In this document: positions 7,344 to 11,970 of the stretch, in pieces
Layout of the letters: every line of letters starts with the position of its first letter
Numbering within the stretch: position 1 is the first letter of the stretch
Assembly (NCBI GenBank): GCA_022792755.1
Contig: JAAWBP010000149.1
Coordinates: forward strand, 1 to 11,970
Length of the DNA: 11,970 nt
Source: Oscillospiraceae bacterium
GTDB lineage: Bacteria; Bacillota; Clostridia; Oscillospirales; Ruminococcaceae
Reading direction: 5' to 3'
Made by a program: the position numbers and the translations under genes
The notes under the pieces: generated by a model
Seen by the model: only the letters and a program-made list of their open reading frames with translations
What the model was told of the DNA's origin: nothing
Database searches by the model: none

Positions 7344-8465
7344 ATGACATTGGGCGATAAATTATCAAAGCTGCGGAAAGAGGCCAATTACACCCAGGAG
7401 CAGTTTGCAGAGCTCCTCGGTGTTTCCAGGCAGTCTGTCAGCAAGTGGGAAAGCGACGTTACCTACCCTGAGACGGAAAAGCTGATCCGGATCGGCGAGC
7501 TGTTTGACTGTTCATTGGATTACCTGCTTTTGGAAAAAGAGGCTTCCGTTACAGACGAAAGGCAGAATGATTTTGGAGGTTATACTTTATCGGGTGACCG
7601 GGTCTTCATCGAGTCGCCTCTTACCAACAACCTGGTTTCATGTTTTAAGGTGACAGCTTCACCGGTAATGGCTCCTGCAAAAAAACAGCCAAAGTATTTG
7701 CTGCTTGGCGCCGACAGGGTTACGGTTTTTGGCGAACATACGACTCCGCTTGGATGGTATGAAACCGAGGAAGAGATTCAAAAGGAAATATCTGAGATTA
7801 CATCTGCCATTCGCAAAGGAGAAAATTGCTATACTTTGAAGTATGCTGTTGAGATGGACACAAATTCTCTTGGTGCAGTAATGGAGAAAACAAAGGTTCA
7901 AGCCCAAGATACGCCGTATCCTTTTGGGAAAGGTCCCCGTGAGAGGAAAAGCAAAAAAACAATCTGGGGGATGCCGCTGTGGCATGTCGGCAGGAATGCA
8001 AGGGGGTTTGTTGCTGTGGGTCTGAACGCCCGCGGCGTGATCGCGGTCGGACTGAAAGCCAGAGGGGTCGTATCGTTCGGGCTGCTCTCGATCGGGGTGC
8101 TGTCTTACGGCCTGCTGTCGCTCGGTTTACTGTCCATTGGAACAGTCGCGCTCGGGCTCCTGGCCGCGGGCAGCATTTCGGCCGGCGTATTTTCGGCGGG
8201 CGCTGTCAGCTTTGGGATCATCTCCCTCGGCGCGGTCGCAATCGGCGATTTCTCCGTCGGCGCCTTAGCTGTCGGAAACTACTTCGCCCTCGGCGACAAC
8301 GCGCGGGCGATGATTGCCATAGGCGACACAGAGGCCGTCGGAAGTGCCTTTCAAAGGATCGGCGAGCTCACCACAGCCGATGCAGGCAGAGTAAAGGAGC
8401 TGCTCGACACCATTGTCCCAGGCTATCTTTCGTGGGCAAAGGAGTTCATAAAGCTGTTCCTTTAG
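7344..8465 (+). CDS. XRE-family regulator with a C-terminal GXX[AS]X repeat domain
   Basis: A 373-residue protein. Residues 6-64 are a Cro/CI-type helix-turn-helix (GVSRQSVSKWESDVTYPE). Residues about 75-205 form a polar middle region I do not recognise. Residues 216-311 hold 20 glycines spaced exactly five apart: 19 tandem units G-x-x-[A/S]-x, with the fourth position always Ala or Ser and the others mostly hydrophobic from 241 on. The tail (about 317-373) is charged and helical. The repeat run could fold as a pentapeptide-type beta-helix or lie against the membrane; both are inference. GGAGGG (7328-7333) ends 10 nt before this ATG, rather far. A TATACT -10 is visible at 7302-7307 without a clear -35. 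The middle region is visibly more AT-rich than the repeat region, as if two pieces were joined. Confidence 0.88.
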   Translation: MTLGDKLSKLRKEANYTQEQFAELLGVSRQSVSKWESDVTYPETEKLIRIGELFDCSLDYLLLEKEASVTDERQNDFGGYTLSGDRVFIESPLTNNLVSCFKVTASPVMAPAKKQPKYLLLGADRVTVFGEHTTPLGWYETEEEIQKEISEITSAIRKGENCYTLKYAVEMDTNSLGAVMEKTKVQAQDTPYPFGKGPRERKSKKTIWGMPLWHVGRNARGFVAVGLNARGVIAVGLKARGVVSFGLLSIGVLSYGLLSLGLLSIGTVALGLLAAGSISAGVFSAGAVSFGIISLGAVAIGDFSVGALAVGNYFALGDNARAMIAIGDTEAVGSAFQRIGELTTADAGRVKELLDTIVPGYLSWAKEFIKLFL

Positions 8466-8479
8466 CCCGAACAATCAGC

Positions 8480-8608
8480 GGGGCGGCGAACCGCCGCCGG
8501 TAATACGCACACCAATGTTTTGCTGATTTTGGGGTGGTTATCCTGCAAGGTGGGTTGTATAAAAATATGCGCCTCGCGGGTTACGGACTTATAGGTCTGT
8601 ACCGCGGC
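8480..8608 (+). repeat. Intergenic repeat copy E5
   Basis: Starts 15 nt after the XRE stop codon with the hairpin GGCGG-CGAA-CCGCC (8482-8495), then the core TAATACGCACACCAATG (8502-8518), CCTGCAAGG...CCTCGCGGG and TTACGGACTTATAGGTCTG. It breaks off there, where inverted copy E6 begins. With E6 and the pduL promoter and leader it accounts for the gene-free stretch 8466-8947. Confidence 0.75.
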
Positions 8609-8781
8609 TGTCCTACCGGGGTCATCCGGTGGGACAATCGCGATTCGTAAGTAGTGCTAAAAATGACGTTCGTCACCCGCGCGACGTACTCTACCTGTTT
8701 TATCTTAAGCATCTCGCAGGACGGAAACTTGAAAACTGGAAGAACGTCGGTGTGCGTATTGACAGCGGAGGCACTCCGCTC
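8609..8781 (-). repeat. Intergenic repeat copy E6, inverted, tail to tail with E5
   Basis: Read on the minus strand it begins with a perfect 7-bp hairpin AGCGGAG-TGC-CTCCGCT (8780-8764), then GTCAATACGCACACCGACG, TCCTGCGAGATGCTTAAGAT and CGCGCGGG, then GAATCGCG and GTCC..CCGG..CCGG..GGAC as the third hairpin (about 8637-8612). The middle part matches copy E10 (ACCTGCGAGATACCTAAGAT) better than the other copies, so E6 and E10 form a sub-type. Confidence 0.72.
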
Positions 8782-8812
8782 CAAGATTTTTCGCGGAAAT
8801 CCGCGCCTATCC

Positions 8813-8841
8813 TTGACCTGTCAAACGCCTTGTACTATAAT
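8813..8841 (+). promoter_or_regulatory. Promoter for pduL
   Basis: TTGACC (8813-8818), a 17-bp spacer and a consensus TATAAT (8836-8841). Transcription should start near 8848, about 100 nt before the gene. A 14-bp palindrome CGCGGAAATCCGCG (8792-8805) sits 7 bp upstream of the -35 and could be an operator. Confidence 0.8.
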
Positions 8842-8890
8842 AAAAATCAGGGAAGGGCGGACAGCGTACCACATCCTGTCGGCGGGGAGT

Positions 8891-8932
8891 CCGCATGGGC
8901 CGCGCCGGTTTTCAGTGTCCGTCCCCATGCGG
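8891..8932 (+). promoter_or_regulatory. Leader hairpin before pduL
   Basis: CCGCATGGG (8891-8899) pairs perfectly with CCCATGCGG (8924-8932) around a 24-nt GC-rich loop. The stem ends 5 nt before the GGAG site (8938-8941). An alternative pairing of GGGGA (8884-8888) with TCCCC (8922-8926) is possible. It may affect translation of pduL; no known riboswitch was recognised. Confidence 0.4.
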
Positions 8933-8947
8933 AGAATGGAGATACAT

Positions 8948-9526
8948 ATGGAAAAGCAGTTTATTGTTGAGACCTCCGCCCGTCACGTCCATGTGACCGC
9001 GGAAGATGTCAAGGTTCTTTTGGGGGAAAAAGGCGAGCTGACCGTCCGCGCCATGCTCAGCCAGCCGGGCCAGTTTGCCTCCAATGAACGGGTTGCGATC
9101 GTCGGGCCAAAGAACACCATCAAAAATGTCCTGATCCTCGGGCCGGAGCGCCCCGCCACCCAGGTCGAGATTTCTGCGACCGATGCGAGAACCCTCGGGA
9201 TCGCCGCGCCGGTGCGGGAGTCGGGCGATATTGCCGGAACGCCGGGATGTAAGATTGTCGGCCCCTGCGGTGAGATCGAGATCAAAGAGGGGGTCATCGT
9301 TGCAAAGCGCCACATCCATCTGACCCCGGAGAAGGCGGAGGAGCTCGGCGTTGCCGACAAACAGGTCGTCTGGGTCAAGGTGGGAGGCGAAGGCCGCAGC
9401 CTTGTATTCGGCGATGTAGTCTGCCGCGTTTCTCCGAAATTCTCTCCGGCGATGCACCTGGACACCGACGAGGCGAACGCCGCCGGATGCGCTGGGGAAA
9501 TCTGGGGCGAGATCGTCAACAAATAA
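8948..9526 (+). CDS. pduL: Phosphate propanoyl/acetyltransferase, PduL type
   Basis: A 192-residue zinc-dependent phosphotransacylase that exchanges CoA and phosphate on short acyl groups (propanoyl-CoA or acetyl-CoA to the acyl-phosphate), feeding an acyl kinase that makes ATP. Two related half-domains are seen. The metal-binding histidines typical of the family are present: H13 and H15 in ETSARHVHV, H122 and H124 in AKRHIHLT, and H170 in SPAMHLD. The protein starts almost directly at the first domain. It lacks the N-terminal encapsulation helix of microcompartment PduL, and no shell or diol dehydratase genes are near, so a cytosolic enzyme acting on acetyl-CoA from PFOR is the likeliest role. 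ATG 8948 is chosen over upstream in-frame ATGs because GGAG lies 6 nt before it and the leader hairpin precedes it. It is a single-gene unit. Confidence 0.93.
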   Translation: MEKQFIVETSARHVHVTAEDVKVLLGEKGELTVRAMLSQPGQFASNERVAIVGPKNTIKNVLILGPERPATQVEISATDARTLGIAAPVRESGDIAGTPGCKIVGPCGEIEIKEGVIVAKRHIHLTPEKAEELGVADKQVVWVKVGGEGRSLVFGDVVCRVSPKFSPAMHLDTDEANAAGCAGEIWGEIVNK

Positions 9527-9586
9527 AGGGCATCCGCGCTGCCGGAAGGAGTACCCTCTCCGTAGCCCAAAAACAGCAATATGGAC

Positions 9587-9627
9587 AAACAGAAAAGCCT
9601 CCGATTGAATCGGAGGCTTTTCTGTTT
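9587..9627 (+). terminator. Strong terminator after pduL
   Basis: A perfect 19-bp stem, AAACAGAAAAGCCTCCGAT (9587-9605) and ATCGGAGGCTTTTCTGTTT (9609-9627), with a TGA loop. The arms carry A and T tracts, so it can work in both directions and would also stop minus-strand transcripts coming through the repeat cluster. Confidence 0.9.
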
Positions 9628-9641
9628 TCTCAGCTTTAAGC

Positions 9642-9743
9642 GGCAGAGTACCTCTGCTGGTGATTCGCACCCAAACGTTTTGCCGGTTTTTGGGTAATAG
9701 ACCTGCGAGGTCCGTGATATAAAAGACAAATGCGCCTCGCGGG
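9642..9743 (+). repeat. Intergenic repeat copy E7
   Basis: Hairpin GCAGAG-TAC-CTCTGC (9643-9657), core GTGATTCGCACCCAAACG, GGGTAATAGACCTGCGAGG and hairpin CCTGCGAGG (9702-9710) with CCTCGCGGG (9735-9743). The copy stops here and copy E8 follows at once, so it lacks the second half, just as E1 does before E2. It is the first of four units in the gene-free stretch 9527-10166. Confidence 0.8.
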
Positions 9744-9913
9744 GCAGAGTACCTCCGCTGGTGATTCGCACACCAACGTTCTGCCAATCTCTAGGTATTC
9801 GTCCTGCAAGGCGCCTTGTACAAACTGCATATCTCGCGGGTTATGGACTGTTAGTTTGGTATTGCCTGCGAATCGCGATTGACAGCGGAGGCATTCCGCG
9901 CCCGTGACCGGGC
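9744..9913 (+). repeat. Intergenic repeat copy E8, full length
   Basis: A complete unit of 170 bp. It has the first hairpin GCAGAGTACCTCCGC (9744-9758), the core GATTCGCACACCAACG, CCTGCAAGGCGCC, CTCGCGGG, TTATGGACTG, TTGCCTGCGAATCGCG, then the inverted terminal sequence ATTGACAGCGGAGGCATTCCGC (about 9878-9899) and the hairpin GCCCG-TGAC-CGGGC (9900-9913). The terminal part is the reverse complement of the left end, allowing for a few changes. Confidence 0.8.
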
Positions 9914-9918
9914 AGGAT

Positions 9919-9966
9919 GATACGCGCCCTTACGGTTTACTGATTTTGGGGTTGTCATCCCGCGAG
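9919..9966 (+). repeat. Diverged, truncated repeat copy E9
   Basis: GATACGCGCCC...GGTTTACTGATTTTGGGG...CATCCCGCGAG follows the family core (closest to E5: ATACGCACACC...TTTGCTGATTTTGGGG) but keeps only that part. No flanking hairpins of its own are seen. Confidence 0.55.
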
Positions 9967-9969
9967 ACT

Positions 9970-10152
9970 CCGAGTGGCTTCGGCCGGACGATTCGCACCC
10001 AAACGTTTTGTCGGTTTTTGGGTAATAGACCTGCGAGATACCTAAGATGCAATGTACCGCGCGGGATATCAGCATTGTTATTTACTCTGCCTATGAATCG
10101 CGTCTGTCCAGCCCGGCCACGGGCCGCGATTTCCAGCGGGGGTACCCCGCCC
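9970..10152 (+). repeat. Intergenic repeat copy E10, full length
   Basis: Begins with the small hairpin CCGA-GTGGCT-TCGG (9970-9983), then GGACGATTCGCACCCAAACG, GGGTAATAGACCTGCGAGAT, CGCGCGGG, TATGAATCGCGTCTGTCC, the hairpin GCCCG-GCCA-CGGGC (10111-10124) and the right end CCAGCGGGGGTACCCCGCC. That end is close to the reverse complement of the left ends of E7 and E8 (GGCAGAGTACCTCYGCTGG) and itself forms GCGGGG-GTA-CCCCGC (10136-10150). It ends 14 nt from the stop codon of the minus-strand methyltransferase gene. Confidence 0.8.
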
Positions 10153-10166
10153 GGCGGGCCCTCGCT

Positions 10167-11177
10167 TTATCTCCCGTAGAATTCCGCGACGGCGGCAAAA
10201 AAGGCGTCGATATTCTCCCAGCTCGAAAGCGGCGGGATGTCGCAGCCGGAGGAGATGACGAAGTTCGGATAGCCGTGGCAGGCTTCCAGCAGGGAGAGGG
10301 TCGCCTCCCGGATCGATTCCGGCGTGCCGTTGCGGAACTGGGTGGCAGGGTCGACATTCCCCATGGCGACGACGCCGGCCGGGATGTGCTTCATCATTTC
10401 GGCCATGTCGATGGCGTTGCCGAAGTGGTAAGCACCCGCCCCAATCGAGAGGATCCCGTCGATCATCCGGACAGTCCCCCCGCCGCAGTTGTGGTAGATG
10501 ACGATGAAATCGTCGTCCTGTAACGCATCGACAATCTGCTTGACGTAGGGGACGGAAAACTCGTCGTTCAGCGCCGGGGAAAGCAGCCCTGCAAGCGGTT
10601 CGGCGATGACGACGCCGTTCGCCCCCACCTCTTTATAGGCGCGGATATAGGCGGTCAGGAAATCGGTCACCTTTTTCAAAACGGTGTGAACCATATCGGG
10701 ATCGTCATAGCAGTAGATCATCGCCTCGGAGACGTCGAGAAGTCGCCCCGCCAGGGAGAAGGGCCCGATCACCCCGGCGAAGACCGGGCGGTCGGTGATC
10801 AGTTTACAGGCTTTCCCAATCGCCTCGATGTAAAGGCTGGTACGCCCCTCGCCGACCGCGGGAACCCGGAGGGCGTCCGCCTGCTCCTGGTTTTCCACAA
10901 TGTGGCCGATAACGGTCGGAACCTCATCGTCCGAAACCCGGATGGTGGAGCCGAAGGCCTCCGCCTCGATGGAAAGGTCCATCATGCTGACCGAAGCGGC
11001 GGCATCCGTCCGGTCGGCGATCAGCTTCATCCCCTGGGATTGCAGGTCGCTGCTCGAAATCAGCTCCTTTACGCCGATATCCAGCAGCTGGATCGAAGGG
11101 AAGGAGAGCACCGGCATCGCTTTTTTGACAGGAGCCGCCTTTAACTCCTCCAGCCATTGTTTCATATTCATCTTCAT
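10167..11177 (-). CDS. UroD-family corrinoid methyltransferase-like protein
   Basis: A 336-residue TIM-barrel protein of the uroporphyrinogen decarboxylase superfamily, in the branch with MtaA/MtbA/CmuA methyltransferases rather than haem enzymes. These cytosolic enzymes move a methyl group between a methylated corrinoid protein and a thiol or other acceptor. The zinc site typical of the branch is complete: H229 and C231 in IYHNCGGG and C312 in SSGCDIPP, followed by the common C-terminal motif ENIDAFF (321-327). Also seen are GPFSLAGRLL (138-147) and EPLAGLLSP (193-201). The start at 11177 has AGAGG 9 nt upstream. No corrinoid-binding protein, partner methyltransferase or reductive activator lies in the window, so substrate and partner are unknown. 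A haem role (HemE) is unlikely given the HXC...C motif. No T-tailed terminator is seen between the gene and repeat E10. Confidence 0.88.
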   Translation of the reverse strand: MKMNMKQWLEELKAAPVKKAMPVLSFPSIQLLDIGVKELISSSDLQSQGMKLIADRTDAAASVSMMDLSIEAEAFGSTIRVSDDEVPTVIGHIVENQEQADALRVPAVGEGRTSLYIEAIGKACKLITDRPVFAGVIGPFSLAGRLLDVSEAMIYCYDDPDMVHTVLKKVTDFLTAYIRAYKEVGANGVVIAEPLAGLLSPALNDEFSVPYVKQIVDALQDDDFIVIYHNCGGGTVRMIDGILSIGAGAYHFGNAIDMAEMMKHIPAGVVAMGNVDPATQFRNGTPESIREATLSLLEACHGYPNFVISSGCDIPPLSSWENIDAFFAAVAEFYGR

Positions 11178-11223
11178 CGATTCATTCCTCTTTCGCAGTC
11201 GTGATGTGAATTATGTCTTCATC

Positions 11224-11279
11224 ATAATACAGCGGGGGAAATCTTTCTTGTAAAATCGTGTGATTATTAAAACGATTTT
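11224..11279 (-). promoter_or_regulatory. Possible promoter and inverted-repeat operator for the methyltransferase gene
   Basis: On the minus strand, TTTACA (11254-11249) and TATTAT (11229-11224) are 19 bp apart, longer than ideal. An inverted repeat AAAATCGT (11252-11259) and ACGATTTT (11272-11279), with a 12-bp gap, overlaps the -35 box and could bind a dimeric regulator. Confidence 0.4.
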
Positions 11280-11321
11280 GCCCAAATTGCCTTGGAAGTT
11301 CCTGCCAGCTATAAGCCGGAC

Positions 11322-11350
11322 TTGCGGTTTCCCCAAAAATAAGGTATCAT
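11322..11350 (+). promoter_or_regulatory. Promoter for the gene at 11377
   Basis: TTGCGG (11322-11327), a 17-bp spacer and TATCAT (11345-11350) give a fair sigma-A-type promoter, with a start near 11357 and a short leader containing GGAGGGGAG. Confidence 0.55.
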
Positions 11351-11376
11351 CTTGTTGTAGGAAGGGAGGGGAGCGG

Positions 11377-11739
11377 ATGTTCCAGCAGGATTATATCATG
11401 AGAGAGGTGGAGCTGATCTCCCGCTTTCTTGCGAAGGCCCTTTTCGGGAGGGAGACCGAACGAGAGGACGAACCGGCCTTTTCCGAATACCTGTCGGAGA
11501 ATTACCTCCCTTACCGGCTGCGGAAGCTCGTCGATGAGGGGCGGATCAACGAAGCGGAAAACGAGCTTTTTGAAGCGGTCGAGGAAGAGCCGAAGACGGA
11601 ATACCTCGCCGCCGCCTTTGAGTTTTACCGCCTTCTGTCCGAGTTTACCCCGGAGAATCTGGAGCGGTGCGGCTTTTCAGAGGAAGAAGTTTTAGAAGGG
11701 CTGCGGGATATCAAACGGATTTACGGGATTCCCGAGTAA
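11377..11739 (+). CDS. Small helical protein, DUF6483-like
   Basis: A 120-residue, strongly acidic and helical soluble protein beginning MFQQDYIMREVELISRFLAK. From memory this opening fits the family listed as DUF6483, found in Firmicutes and without known function; I could not check the assignment. The middle (LVDEGRINEAENELFEAVEE, then YLAAAFEFYRLL) resembles a single TPR-like helical pair. No signal peptide or membrane segment is seen. GGAGGGGAG precedes the ATG closely; the frame stays open back to 11260 but those codons overlap the promoter. mscL follows 86 nt downstream with no terminator between, so the two may share a transcript. Confidence 0.78.
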   Translation: MFQQDYIMREVELISRFLAKALFGRETEREDEPAFSEYLSENYLPYRLRKLVDEGRINEAENELFEAVEEEPKTEYLAAAFEFYRLLSEFTPENLERCGFSEEEVLEGLRDIKRIYGIPE

Positions 11740-11825
11740 AACCGGGCCCCGGAAAATAAAAAGAAAGGAGCGGTCACAGAGCGAAGGGAGGCGTTCTCTT
11801 GCCAGGTTGGCCGCAGGTGGTCGAA

Positions 11826-11970
11826 ATGAAAGGTAAAGCACTGTGGGAGGATTTCAAAAAATTTGCATTTAAAGGGAACGTCGTCGACATGGCGGTCGGC
11901 GTGATCGTCGGCGGCGCGTTCGGGAAGATTGTCAGCTCGGTCGTCAATGATCTGGTGATGCCGCTCTTTG
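11826..11970 (+). CDS. mscL: Large-conductance mechanosensitive channel, N-terminal part
   Basis: The first 48 residues of MscL; the gene runs off the window. MscL is a homopentameric inner-membrane channel that opens under membrane tension and releases solutes during sudden osmotic downshift. Visible are the amphipathic N-terminal helix (WEDFKKFAFKG) and the start of the first pore helix with the family signature GNVVDMAVGVIVGGAFGKIV, then VNDLVMPLF. The ATG at 11826 gives the standard N-terminus and has AGGTGG 5 nt upstream. An in-frame TTG at 11799 with a better-placed AGGGAGG would add nine residues (LPGWPQVVE); this is less likely on family grounds but cannot be excluded. Confidence 0.95.
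   Translation, partial: MKGKALWEDFKKFAFKGNVVDMAVGVIVGGAFGKIVSSVVNDLVMPLF

Noticed and set aside
8654..8947. An N-terminal extension of pduL back to 8654, possibly an encapsulation peptide.
   Set aside because: The added codons lie in repeat E6, the promoter and the leader hairpin; the sequence does not look like an amphipathic encapsulation helix, and ATG 8948 has a well-placed GGAG.
9642..10152. CRISPR array.
   Set aside because: Units are about 100-185 bp, imperfect and of differing lengths, with no short identical repeats or regular spacers, and no cas gene is present.
71..10152. Riboswitch or cis-regulatory RNA specific to downstream genes.
   Set aside because: Copies occur in both orientations, in tandem and between convergent gene ends, upstream of unrelated genes, which fits a dispersed repeat better than a gene-specific regulator.

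Overview
The window looks like chromosomal DNA from an anaerobic, fairly GC-rich Clostridia member, most likely Oscillospiraceae/Ruminococcaceae-like. This is inference. It rests on purine-rich Shine-Dalgarno sites of the AGGAGG type, a one-chain pyruvate:ferredoxin oxidoreductase (PFOR), XRE regulators with added C-terminal domains, a PduL-type phosphotransacylase and a corrinoid-type UroD-family methyltransferase. No phage, conjugation or insertion-sequence gene is visible.

Layout. 1-318: two copies of an intergenic repeat, then an XRE regulator with four membrane segments (319-930, +). 1046-1073: terminator for a small conserved protein on the minus strand (1117-1416). 1417-1888: back-to-back divergent promoters and a repeat copy ending in a long palindrome, inside the leader of a flavodoxin-fold protein (1889-2431, +). 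That gene converges on an alpha/beta hydrolase (2445-3113, -), whose upstream region holds a repeat copy in the gene's own orientation. 3482-7215: a self-contained PFOR unit with a strong promoter, a 5' stem-loop, the 1191-residue gene and a terminator. 7344-8465: an XRE regulator with a C-terminal run of 19 five-residue glycine repeats. 8480-8781: two repeat copies tail to tail. 8813-9627: promoter, leader hairpin, pduL and a 19-bp-stem terminator. 9642-10152: a head-to-tail cluster of four repeat copies, two complete and two truncated. 10167-11177 (-): UroD-family methyltransferase. 11377-11739 (+): small helical protein. 11826-11970 (+): start of mscL, cut by the window edge.

How the genes fit together. 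PFOR turns pyruvate and CoA into acetyl-CoA, CO2 and reduced ferredoxin. PduL can turn acetyl-CoA into acetyl-phosphate, so two successive steps of acetate fermentation lie 1.8 kb apart, each with its own promoter and terminator. The other genes appear to be separate transcription units.

The least ordinary feature is the repeat family. At least ten copies, some truncated, fill every non-coding stretch longer than 300 bp and none lies in a gene. A full copy is about 160-185 bp. It starts with a short GC hairpin, then a conserved core (ATTCGCACACCAA...GTTTT...CCGG..TTT..GG), a second hairpin (GCGAGG...CCTCGC), a second conserved stretch ending GAATCGCG, a GCCCG-GCCA-CGGGC type hairpin, and the first hairpin's sequence inverted. 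The hairpin arms change together between copies. It looks like a structured, MITE/ERIC-like element. I do not recognise it as a named family.
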